Part shown: positions 1 to 10,479 of the stretch, piece after piece
Numbering within the stretch: the first letter of the stretch is position 1
Layout of the letters: the number at the start of each line of letters is the position of its first letter
Source: Hevea brasiliensis
Lineage: Eukaryota; Streptophyta; Magnoliopsida; Malpighiales; Euphorbiaceae
Direction: 5' to 3'
Length of the DNA: 64,000 nucleotides
NCBI RefSeq assembly: GCF_030052815.1
Contig: NC_079499.1
Location: 98,738,480 to 98,802,479 of the forward strand
The notes under the pieces: generated by a model
Database searches by the model: none
Seen by the model: only the letters and a program-made list of their open reading frames with translations
Told to the model about the DNA's origin: nothing
Position numbers and translations under genes: made by a program

Positions 1-1
1 A

Positions 2-718
2 CGTGCCATAATCAGTGATGATGGTAGCCATTTTTGTAATCACCAATTTGAAAAATTGATGAGAAAGTATGGGGTAAAGCATAGGATTGCCACACCATAT
101 CACCCTCAAACAAATGGCCAAGTAGAAATCACAAATAGAGAACTTAAGCAAATCTTGGAGAAAACTGTCAACAAGTCTAGAAAAGATTGGTCCCTTAAAT
201 TAGATGACACTCTTTGGGCATATAGAATAGCCTTTAAAACCCTCATAGGAACTACACCTTATAGGTTAGTTTTTGGGAAATCATGCCTTTTGCCCATAGA
301 GTTAGAACATAAAGCTTATTGGGCCATAAGAGCAATCAATTTTGATTTACAAGCTGCTGGACACAAAAGACTTTTGCAACTTGATGAGTTAGAAGAATTG
401 AGACTTGATGCTTATGAAAATGCTAGGATCTATAAAGAAAGAACTAAAAAATGGCATGATAAGTATATCAAGAAAAAGGACTTTAAAGAAGGAGATTTGG
501 TTCTCTTATTCAATTCAAGGTTGAAATTTTTTCCAGGAAAATTAAAATCAAGGTGGTCAGGTCCATTTAAAGTTGTAAAAGTTTTCCCTCATGGTGCTGT
601 GGAAATTTTTGGTGAAAAATCTGGTAATTTCAAGGTAAATGGGCAAAGGTTGAGGCATTATTCAGTTGGTGAGCCAATTGAGAAGATAGCAACCTGTTAT
701 CTCTCTCATTCTCCATAA
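2..718 (+). pseudogene. Athila-like pol, integrase C-terminal part (copy A)
   Basis: Open in frame from base 2 to the stop at 716-718, about 238 codons, cut by the window edge. It covers the end of the integrase catalytic core. The DDG of the second catalytic aspartate region is at about bases 17-25, and the glutamate-bearing HPQTNGQVE motif is near base 100. The C-terminal DNA-binding part follows, with basic stretches and an SRWSGPF motif typical of gypsy integrases. Unlike copy B, this segment has no internal stop or frameshift, so it is the better preserved copy. At bases 452-454 it has TGG where copy B has TAG. The rest of the element is unseen, so coding capacity cannot be judged; a functional polyprotein is unlikely but not excluded. 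Confidence 0.85.
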
Positions 719-3340
719 AATTTTGATTGAGTAAGGTCAAGCTAAAAACCTAAACTTAGCATTTTTGGGCATAACCCATAATTTTTCATTGATTCTTTAT
801 TTCTTTCATATATTTATTTTAAGTTTCTCTATACTCTTTATTTAGATTTTGACATTGTTCTAATTTTCTTGTGCAGATGGGATACAATTCATTGCAAGCA
901 AATGAACATTAAAAAAAAATAATTTTGTTTTAGTTCTAGTTTTAAATTTCAGCTTTAAATTTTAGTTTTAAATTTTTTCACTTATACTTTTCATCTTTCT
1001 ATTGTTGAATATTTGCTAGTGGATCTTGTTGGATTCCTTGCTCTTTTTGTTAATTTTAAGAGAAAGTTTTTCCAAACTTTGACATCTTGATTTAAAAAGA
1101 AAATTATTTGAATATGGATGTGTGAATTGGTGCTTTGAAAAATTATTTTTTATGAGTATTTGATGAACCTAATAGGTTAAGCAATTAGAATTCATGTTAT
1201 GAAGGTTTAATCATTTGAAATCTAATTTGTTTCAATTTTTCAGGTATTATGTAATTTTGTCAGATTTGGGCAGCAGATTTCACAACCTGCGGCACAATCG
1301 ATTTTGGTTGTGTCATCGCTTGTGTTCACTGGGAACATTTTGGGCAGAATATTTCACAACCTGCTGCACAATCGATTTTGGTTGTGTCGTCGCTGGGCGC
1401 ATTTTGGGAAGAATATTTCACAACCTGCGGTACAATCGATTTTGGTTGTGTCGTAGCTTGTGTTCACTGGGCGCAATTTGGGCAGCAGATTTCACAACCT
1501 GAGGCACAATCGATTTTGGTTGTGTCGTAGCTTATGTTCATTGGGAGTAATTTGGGCAGAATATTTCACAACTTCCGGCACAACCTCCATCCTTGTGTTC
1601 TAACTTGTGTTGTTTATTTGGTTTTGGAGGTTGACAACCCAATTCACCAGAATGGGCCCGCGACCAACCCCATGCTAAAAAGCCCACTAAGCCATGAAAA
1701 AAAAAAACTAACTAACTAACCCAAACCCATTCCCGAAAGCACCACCACCTCCACAAGATGGCAAGGGCAAAGGAGTTATCATTCATGACTGACCAGCTTT
1801 TATTTTCAGTTTACATACCTCATGCCTTTATTTTTGTTGCTTAATTAATTAGTGTTTTTAATAGCCTGTTTAATTAATATTTTGCTTGTGTTACTTTTCT
1901 TTTACTTGAAACATTGCTTAATCAGTATTTTTTTAGTTCCTCATAAAGTACATTTTTCTTTTGAATCTTTAGTACTTTGCTCACTTGCTTTGATATGCTA
2001 CTTCAGAATTTCACTTGATGGTTATATTTTTGAGCTTAACTTCCCTATTTCAACTTTTTGAGTTTAATTGCTTTAATGGATTCCATTCCACTGTTTCTTT
2101 TGTAATGAGTGCAGCAGCTGTCCAAATTTTATTTAATTAAATTGGCTGCACCTTCAATGAGGTAACAATTCTTATCTCAGCTTGTGTCCCTTTCAACACA
2201 AGTTGTGCTATCACTTATGAAACAGGGTAATAATTCTTTATGCACATATGAGCCAACCATTTTCTGCACATATAGCCAAATTATCCCATTCCTTGCAATC
2301 TCTTAACATTGAGGACAATGTTCATTCTGAGTATGGGGGAGAGGATAAATTTTTTGCAAAAATTATTTTTTCTTTTCACTTGCATATAGTGACATACTCA
2401 TTAATTCATACTTGCACATATTCACATATATGCACTGCATATAGCTTCATACACTTAGTTATGCATACTTAGTTACATATAGGTTGACTATACATTTATG
2501 CATTCATGCATTTCATTTATTCATTTAAAATTTTTTGGATTTTTAAACCAGTCTTTGAATTCCATAAGCTGCTTATTCAAGCAATCCAACTTGCCTTTAG
2601 ATGGTTAGTGGAATGAAAGTTCCAGCTGGGTACAAAGTCTTAAGCATTATTCTTTCTCTTACTTAATAGCTGAAAATTAATATATTTATCTAGGTATGCA
2701 GATTCTGATTAGTTATTTTGAGTTTTGAGTGTCTGAATAAGCCTTTAAGGAAGAAAATGGTCATTATCGTCTCACCATTCCTAGAATAAGCATCTTAAAT
2801 CTTTCAAAGCGAAATTTTTAACTTGCATTTGATAAGAATATGATTTAGGCATTCCTTCATATTTTAAACCTCACATTTAGCCTTAACCTACCTTAATTTC
2901 ATTTCAACCCTTGCAAACCCCTTTGAACCTTAATTCCCTAATTTCTTTGGAACCCAAATCATTTACCTAGCCATTAAACCTAAACACTACCACCTATTTA
3001 TGAGAATAATATTTTAGCAATTAAGTGCATATAAAAAAATAATAAATAAAAAGAAATAAAAATTAAAAAAAAACTTGGAGGATTGAAACATCTTGAAAAG
3101 TGCTAGAATAATTGTGAAAATTTGATAAAAAAAAAAGTCACCAAAATATCCCAAATGTAATTTTGGGTGTGACATGAAATAGGGACACATATATAAAAAA
3201 AAAAGTATAAAAAGTAGTCCATTTATATAATCATTGAGATAGCACTTGAGATTCATCGTGAATTTCTTTCCTCTTGATTTAAAAGAAAAAATTATACATA
3301 AAAAAATGGAAAAAAAAAAAAGAAAATTGGATGCACTTTG
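719..3340 (+). other. Non-coding 3' internal region of Athila copy A
   Basis: Lies between pol and the 3' LTR. No reading frame longer than about 95 codons. Athila elements often carry an env-like frame here; none is recognisable. Contains the hairpin tandem repeats at 1263-1590 and A-rich runs near 3030-3320. Matches 46700-49190 of copy B throughout. Confidence 0.75.
1263..1590 (+). repeat. 73-74-bp tandem repeats with internal hairpins, about 4.5 units
   Basis: The motif CACAACCT, or a close variant, recurs at 1281, 1354, 1419, 1493 and 1567, giving spacings of 73, 65, 74 and 74. Each unit carries CACAATCGATTTTGGTTGTG or a near copy, in which CACAA pairs with TTGTG around a short loop. Copy B has only three units (47237-47420), so the array varies in copy number between elements. 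Confidence 0.9.
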
Positions 3341-3847
3341 TGTAACACCCTAGGCAAATCCCACATCTGCAAAACATGGGAGAGATGCTGGGTTTATAAG
3401 TTGGTGGTTCGTAACCCCTGTTGACGCGTTATAAAACTGTGAGGGCTTCAGCCCAGAGCGGACAATATCACTAGTGGGCCAGGCCATTACATTTGTGGTA
3501 TCAGATCCGCTTCGCGTGCAACCTTGAACGATGGTGGCGCAAACCTCAGCGAGGACGCTGAGTCCCATAAGGGGTGTGGATTGTAACACCCTAGGCAAAT
3601 CCCACATCGAAAAAACACGGGAGAGATGCTGGGTTTATAAGTTGATGGTTCGTAACCTCTAGTGACGCGTTATAAAACCGTGAGGCAAATGTAACGGCCC
3701 GGCCCACTAGTGATATTGTCCGCTCTGGGCAGAAGCCCTCACGGTTTTAAAACGCGTCAATAGGGGTTATCAACCACCAACTTATAAACCCAGTATCTCT
3801 CCCGTGTTTTGTCAGTGGACAATATCACTAGTGGGCCAGCCATTACA
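3341..3847 (+). mobile_element. TRIM-like miniature LTR retrotransposon with a rearranged 3' LTR
   Basis: Two direct copies of a short LTR start TGTAACACCCTAGGCAAATC, at 3341 (ending in CATTACA at 3491) and at 3582. Between them lie a TGGTATCAGA primer-binding site (3496-3505, complementary to the 3' end of initiator tRNA-Met), about 75 bp of non-coding sequence, and a purine-rich tract before the second LTR. Inside the second LTR, 3690-3813 is the same LTR in inverted orientation, followed by the normal LTR tail. The flanks match copy B at about 49200, where no element is present. The flanking CTTTG/CTGAG looks like a 5-bp target duplication that has lost two bases. No protein is encoded, as expected for TRIMs. 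Confidence 0.8.
3496..3505 (+). other. TRIM primer-binding site (tRNA-Met type)
   Basis: TGGTATCAGA, four bases after the end of the first TRIM LTR, complementary to the 3' end of initiator tRNA-Met. Confidence 0.75.
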
Positions 3848-4357
3848 CTGAGTTTCATCATTAATATTATTCTCATATTTTGTTTTCCTTATTCCCTTTC
3901 TTTGTTAACCACAATTTTACCTTATTTAACCCCATTACAACCCTTAAAAAGACATAATGATACTTTGAAAAATGTTTCTTAGATTAATGGAGTTAGATCT
4001 TTTATGCTTGCATATGGGTTTGGCAATGTAATCTTCCATACATTACTCACCATCTATTTGAGACACATTGGCTATCTATTTCATTTAGGTTTGTTTTGGC
4101 ACAATTGACTCTTATAGCTGGTTGGTATTTGTTGCTTGGGTTGATTGGTTAATTCTTAGCTATTATGTAATTATTGAGAGTGGTTGCTTCATTCTTTGTG
4201 CTTCGCTGGTGGGAATTTGGAATGTTGGTGGCTAGAGGTAAGTTGGTGGTTTGGATTAGTGATTTTTGTGTTTTCAAAGACTGATTCTATTCCCTTCCAA
4301 ATGAGTTTTAATGAAATTTTGCTTAGGGACAAGCAAGAGTTTGAGTATGGGGGAATT

Positions 4358-5836
4358 TGATACATGCATTTTATATCATCATTTAGGTATGATTTTTGCA
4401 CATAATTTACCCTTGTTCATAGCTATTACTATAGATATTAGCATATATTTAGTCAATTTTATAATTTTACACTTCTTAGTTTAACTTTTGGAATTTATTT
4501 GTTTTGTAGGTTAAATTTGGAGAAATTTGGTGTATTTTGATCAGAGCAGCCATTTGGAAGAAATTAGAGTTGAATTGCAAAAATTTTGAAGTTAAGTTAA
4601 AGAGGCCGAAAGTGACACAACGCGCAACACAACCGATTCAGCTTATGTCACAGGTTGTGTCGATTGTCAGATATGCAGTTTTTCTCAGGCAGCAAGTTTC
4701 ACAACCTGCGACACAACCCGCGACACAACTGATTCAGCTTATGTCGTTTTTACTGAAAATGGCTAATGTGGCATTTTCGTTCCTCTTATTTAATACCTCA
4801 CTTTCTCTGTAATCTTCTATGTTTTTACCCATTCTAGGGTAGATCTCTTAACCATATAAAAGCTCCTTTATCTATTTCTTTCCATAAGGAGAAAGGGAGA
4901 GAGATTTTTGGCAAGAAAGAAGGAAAGGAAGAGGAGCACGGGAACCATTTTGCAGTAGCAGTAGAGGACATTTTCTGCACTCTCCAGCAGCTGATCCTTC
5001 ACCATTCTACTGAGTTTTTCTATTCCTTAGCTTAGTTTTTCATTATTTCTTCATTTCTACACTTGGGTTTGTCTTGAAACTATGATTTGTGAGTAGATAT
5101 TTGAGATTCTAGAGATGGGTTTATAAATGTTGCTTTGTATTGTGGTTTTGAACTAATTTAGTCATTTAAATGAGATTTGTTGCATTTTGATTTATCGCTT
5201 GTGAGCTTATTGCCTTGCTTGATGAATGGGCCCTCATTAAGTTAAGCTTTAATCCTTGACAGATGGACTGAAAAGTGAATGTTTGGGATAGATAATCTTG
5301 CAATAGACTTAGTTTTCTTGGTGTTAGAGATAAGCTAAGAGGGTTAAGGGGACTTTCCAAAATCAATTAGAGCTTTAATTGGGTTTTTGTTAGGTTTGAA
5401 ATATCGTGAAAACAGGGTTTGATTTAATGAATACCAACTTTGAAATGCTTGAAAAAGGTTTCAAGGAACTAAGAATTGATTTTCCTCAAAATTGCAATTC
5501 TCATGTGTTTGGCTAAATTGGGAATAAACCACATGCAAACAATATGGAAAATCCTATCTCTAGAATCACTTTAATTTTTATTGAATTTAGATTTAATTCC
5601 TCCAAATTTCATAAATAGCAATTTCAATTTAAATTTTGGTAATCTAGTTTAATTAATTTAGTTAATTGTTTGATTTAGCTTAAATTCCTCAAATACTAAT
5701 CTTAAATTTTAAATTTCATTTTATATCATTAAATTTCACTATTCTAATTAGCTTATCCTTTTATTTCCAATTTAAGCACAATTCCCTGTGGGAACGATAT
5801 TATTCTTTTTAAAACTATACTACTGTGACCCGTGCA
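4358..5836 (+). repeat. 3' LTR of Athila copy A, end truncated
   Basis: Begins TGATACATG after a purine-rich tract (GTATGGGGGAATT) and aligns to both LTRs of copy B, starting at 39543 and 49714. The alignment runs to the block around 5820-5836 (GTGACCCGTGCACTT). The remaining roughly 25 bp, ending CATCA in copy B, are absent because the inverted arm starts here. Confidence 0.85.
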
Positions 5837-6080
5837 CTTAAATTGGAAATAAAAGGATAAGCTAATTAGAATAGTAAAATTTAAAGATATAAAATAAAAT
5901 TTAAAATTTAAGATTGGTATTTGAGGAATTTAAGCTAAATCAAACAATTAACTAAATTAATTAAACTAGATTACCAAAATTTAAATTGAAATTGCTATTT
6001 ATGAAATTTGGAGGAATTAAATCTAAATTCAATAAAAATTAAAGTGATTCTAGAGATAGGATTTTCCATATTGTTTGCAT
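5533..6080. repeat. Fold-back inverted repeat made from Athila LTR sequence
   Basis: Bases 5836-6080 are the reverse complement of 5533-5774, with about 4 mismatches in about 245 bases and a spacer of roughly 60 bases. The outer arm ends exactly where Tekay LTR sequence starts (6081). The arms are far more alike than LTRs from different Athila copies, so the inverted piece was copied from this LTR and the event is younger than the insertion. Confidence 0.9.
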
Positions 6081-9000
6081 CCCTCTACATTGCCAGCTGC
6101 CCATGCTCCCATTTCCCTCCATTGTTATCAAGCTTCCAAGCTTGATTTCTCAAGCTTAATCCACCCAAAACCCATAGCCCACTTCACAAAAAATACTCTT
6201 CACACCCTAAGGAGGCTATAGATACCAAAAAGAAGCAAGGAAAGTGAAGTTTAACAAGTTACAAAAAAAGGTTAGTGCTCAAAACTCTTAATCTCTTCTT
6301 TAAGCATGAAAATCATGCTAAACCAAGTGAAGGTTTACATGAAATTAAAAAGAAAAATTTAGGAAAGAAACCCTTGAATTCGGCAGCCCTAGAGAAACCA
6401 TGAAAATGATGGATTTTGTTGGTTTTAGTTTAGTTAGGAAAGTTAATTAATAAGGTATTATATGTGAGAATTGATTTCATGGTTATATATGTGAATTTTA
6501 TGTTTGAAATTAGGGTTGTGCACTTGAAATTGGGGATTTTGTAACATTTTTGAATTTCACCTAATTGTATTGAGATTGATGATAATAGAAGTGCCATGTA
6601 TTCCCATTTGGAGTTTGGAGAAGGAGGAGATTGAATTTTGGGAGTGTCAAATTTTCTGCAGGTTGGGACTTAATGAGTCCAGTGTGTTTGTTGAACCCTA
6701 ACTGACAATGTATGACCCCAACTGGTATGAGGCTAACTGAAGGTGTTTTAGGACATCCAAACCTTCATTTTTCAAGAAGAAACTATGCCCAAATTCTATC
6801 AAAATCATGACCAATTATTTGCCTAAACCCGGATGACCAAACACTGAAACCCAAAAAATAACCAAATGAATAGTACGTGTTCATTTGGTCATAACTCTCC
6901 CTATAGTGGTCCAAATGACCTAAAATTTACATCAATGGAAAGCTTAGACATAGGGCTACACTTTTCATGAAGAGCACTTGACCCAGTTTTGCCTTTAACT
7001 AAGTCAAATTATTAGCACAAGTTGGGTCACTAAAACTGCTAACGCAGAAATTGACCAAAACACTGTTCCTTTGGTATATTTGACCAGTTTTGGCAAAAAT
7101 TTCATAACTTGGTCTCCAAAGTTGCAACTTGAGTGAAACTAATGCCAAAAGTTTTATAAGTCATAGCTCAACAATTTTTATGTTTTGACCAAGCTCCAAA
7201 AACCATTGCATCCTAGGGAAAATATTAGCCAAAGTTAGGAATTGAAATATGTAAAATGTTAAGTTGAACCCAAAATGCCATTTCATATCTGTGTGTTCAT
7301 TTGCCCATAATTTCCACTAGGAAATTCCATTTGAGATGTGCCAATATGATCTAGAAGCATAATACTTAGGGCTACAACATTGATTCAGACACCTTTGCCA
7401 AATTCTAAATGTAAAGACCCTAAAAAGAGGGACAAACATACTGCCCTGAAGATTGACTATTGCCTTTATAAGATTAAAAGTCCATGTCAATACAGTGATT
7501 ATAACTCACTATACCAAACTTGAAAAATTATGAAATTGTACCTGGGAGTCCCTAAGACATAGAGAAACATATCTTGTGAAGGAACCTAAGTCTAAAAATG
7601 ACCATAAAATGATCAAATGACTGGTCAAAGTTTATTGACTAGGAATTGCCAATTCTGGACAGCTTAGAGGCAAATGGAGCAGTTATGGTATTTTGACCAT
7701 AACTTGAGTTCTATAACCCCAAATTGAGTAATTCAAAAACTGAAATTTAAGTTTAAACATAGAGGAGCAATTGTTATGAAGGAAGTGTGATCAAATAGAC
7801 ATCATAATCTAGTCAAATTCCTAGATAAAAATAACACATCAAAATAAACTTAAAGAAAGGTTCATGGGAAAAGTGCTATACATGGTAATTAAAATGCTCA
7901 TAAGGCTAATTAAATATTAAAAATGATATGAATATGTAAATTGGGACTAATTTCCTATTAATATGAAATTAATGGTACCACTAAACAATACCAGAAAATA
8001 GTAATAGTGAATAGTGCTAAAATAATTAAAAATGTTTAAGTGCCCATAGTATACCTAGACTTATTTATTTAGTTTGGATAAATTGGTATACCAATTAGGG
8101 ACCACAGATAGTAGTACTGCCTACCGAGAAAATCATGAACTGACAATATATGTTGGTATGATTGTTCTACAGGCTATATGCCTACTTACTAGCCATTGTG
8201 CCTACTTTATTTCTGGCTTTACAAGCCTGACAGCGGATCTCGTGCCCGATAGCTGGCCTCGTGTCTGACAAATGTATACAGGGTAGACATATGGCTGTCT
8301 AACCCATATACTCCCGTGTATCCAGCTCTTATAATCTGTTATAGATTTCTTGGGCACTGATAAAAATTAATTAAGACTTAACATACAATAAGTAATAATA
8401 AAAGATCCCGATAATGTTAATTGTTTCCAAAGTGTAATAAAAATGTAAAAGACCCAGAAATTATGATTTGCAGATATTAATTCAATTGTTTAATTATTGT
8501 TATTATAAATTATGCACCACTAAGCGTTATGCTTAGCGCGTTGGTTTTCCATCGCGTAGGTACTGGAGATCACCAGCCGCCACAGCAGCAGCTGCCACAG
8601 TAGTATTCGGACAAAGTTCAGACCAGATCTGCCACTGTCCAGAGTCATCTCACCAGTCTTTTATATTTTGGTAGGGCCAATGTATAGACTAGTATTTTGG
8701 TTCATTATGTCTAGTCATGATGTATTCCATTTTGGACTTATAATTAAACTTGAGATTGAAATGAAAACTTGTAATTTATTATCTATGAATTTTCATACGA
8801 ATGCAATAGATGATACTTTGTTTTGAGATCTCATAAATAGTTGTGAATGATATGATAAAAGAGAATATGATATGGAAATGTGTGAAATAAATATGGACAT
8901 ATTAACAGGTGATTAGTGCAAACCCGCCAGATGCTAATAAAATAGGGGAGGCTCTGTCCGGGTCTCCACAGAAATAAGATATAAAAAAAAAAAAAATTTC

Positions 9001-9131
9001 TACACATAGAATATATGTTTTAAATGACATCAAAAGTTTACAATAGATATGATAAAACAAGATAGGGTGCTCCAGCACCGAATGTGGCACTTCTTGCTCG
9101 GCTATACAGCAGACGGGTAAGGGGCGTCACA
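6081..9131 (+). repeat. 5' LTR of the Tekay-type element (5'-truncated)
   Basis: Aligns from its first base to 14591 in the 3' LTR and continues in parallel to about 8687/17207. The final 440 bp (8690-9131) align only to the reversed solo LTR. Ends GGGGCGTCACA, five bases before the primer-binding site. Confidence 0.9.
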
Positions 9132-9136
9132 TTTAA

Positions 9137-9148
9137 TGGTATCAGAGC
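9137..9148 (+). other. Primer-binding site, tRNA-Met type
   Basis: TGGTATCAGAGC, complementary to the 3' end of initiator tRNA-Met, five bases after the 5' LTR. It primes minus-strand DNA synthesis in this class of element. Confidence 0.9.
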
Positions 9149-9273
9149 AGAGGTTTAGGCAGTCCTAGACCTAAATAGTTAAAAATAGATAGAGTGCATC
9201 ACATGCATGGACCTTTAAATAGAGTCAAGGTGACACTAATGCAGATCTGTTCTTTGTCTGTTTTATAGGATCG

Positions 9274-10479
9274 ATGGCATCTAATCCTTCAGAACACGGA
9301 CCTCCAGGACCAATAGAGGAGGAAGTAGAGAGTCACGCACCCGCACCTGCTCCTAGTCAGGGGAGAAGTGTTAGGAGAGCGGAGTCATCTCGAGGTACTG
9401 TGAGTAGGGCACAACAGGCCTTCTATGAACAGATGACACAGCTGCTTCGTTAGGTCACCGGAGCCATGCCTTAGCCACAGCTGCCTGCACCTCCACTTCC
9501 ACCTCCACCACCACCACCTGTACAGCCACCACCGCCCTCATAGCCACAACCTTTACACAAATCTCCATTAGAGAGACTGCGAAAGTATGGGGCAATTGAC
9601 TTCAGTGGTAAGAGGGATGATGATCCAGTCGCAGCAGAGTATTGGCTAGAAAGGACAGAGAGGGTATTGCAGCAGTTGCACTACATCCCAGAGCAGCAAT
9701 TGGAGTGTGCTCTGTCACTGCTATAAGAGGATGCATATAGATGGTGGGTGATAGTATCTAGAGTGGTACAACCTGCACAAATCACCTGGGAGTTCTTTCT
9801 GGCTGAATTCAGAAAGAAATACATCAGTCATATGTACTTGGAGGCTAGAAGGAGAGAATTCCTGGCACTGAGACAGAGGCAGCTGACAGTCTCCGAATAT
9901 GAGTGGGAATTCATGAGACTCAGCGGATATGCATTGGAGTTGATGCCCACAGAAATTGATAAATGCCGAAGGTTTGAGGATGGACTGAATGACAACATCA
10001 GGTTGATAGTGACATCTAACCACTTCATAGATTTCTCTCTGTTAGTAGCATCAGCCCTTGATGTGGAGAGAGTCAGAAGTGAAGAGTAGTCCAGAAAGGA
10101 TAGGCAACGCAAGAGGGGTTAGTGCAGTTAGTGCAGTTCGTGAACCACAGTTATAAGAGCCCCAAGGAGTCTCAGGGTCAGACTCAAGGTCGAGGCAAGA
10201 AACAGAAGTCTCAGTTTGCTCCAAGGAGAGGAGGAGGACAGTTTAGTGCATCAGTGGGTAGTTCACCTGGTGCAGCTACACGGGGATTAGCCCTACCACC
10301 TGCTTGTGTACATTTTGGTAGACCCCACAGAGGGGAGTACAAATTATTGACGGGTGGATGTTTCAGATGTGGGTCTATAGATCACTTCCTGAAGGATTGT
10401 CCATAAAGGAACACTAGTGCTCCCACTGCTCCACCTCAGATGGAGAGGCCTACCCCGGCAGCACAGAGGGTAGGAGACC
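9274..10479 (+). pseudogene. Tekay-type gag (capsid and nucleocapsid), degenerate
   Basis: The start is placed at the ATG at 9274, the first one after the leader in the frame that continues through gag. A proline-rich stretch is at about 9480-9550. The capsid-like retrotransposon gag domain spans about 9570-10080. A CCHC zinc knuckle (CFRCG...H...C) lies at about 10361-10400. Stops occur at 9451, 9472, 9541, 9724, 10087 and 10404, each fitting a glutamine codon hit by a C-to-T change. One frameshift lies near 10115-10130, within a duplicated GTGCAGTT run, and a one-base loss is near 10472. The family product packages element RNA in cytoplasmic particles; this copy cannot make it. Confidence 0.88.

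Larger units (their letters stand above)
1..5836 (+). mobile_element. Athila-like Ty3/gypsy retrotransposon, copy A (3' part)
   Basis: The window opens inside the integrase of a gypsy element. In order it shows the integrase C-terminal half (2-718), about 3.1 kb of non-coding 3' internal sequence, a purine-rich tract just before 4358, and a 3' LTR. The whole stretch aligns base for base, with scattered differences, to 45990-51190 of the complete copy B, which fixes its identity and orientation. A TRIM element is nested at 3341-3847. The last roughly 25 bases of the LTR (the part ending CATCA in copy B) are missing, replaced by an inverted piece of the same LTR. The 5' part lies outside the window. 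Confidence 0.9.

Noticed and set aside
1215..1502. Plus-strand open stretch of 95 codons with repeats
   Set aside because: It arises from the 73-74-bp tandem repeats; copy B does not keep it open.
1263..1590. Repeat spacing resembling a CRISPR array
   Set aside because: Units are contiguous tandem copies without unique spacers, in a plant retrotransposon.
719..3340. Search for an env-like gene after Athila pol
   Set aside because: No frame longer than about 95 codons, no membrane protein pattern, and no agreement between copies A and B.
3350..3607. Minus-strand open stretch of 85 codons
   Set aside because: It covers the TRIM element's LTR and leader; repeat sequence, no protein family.
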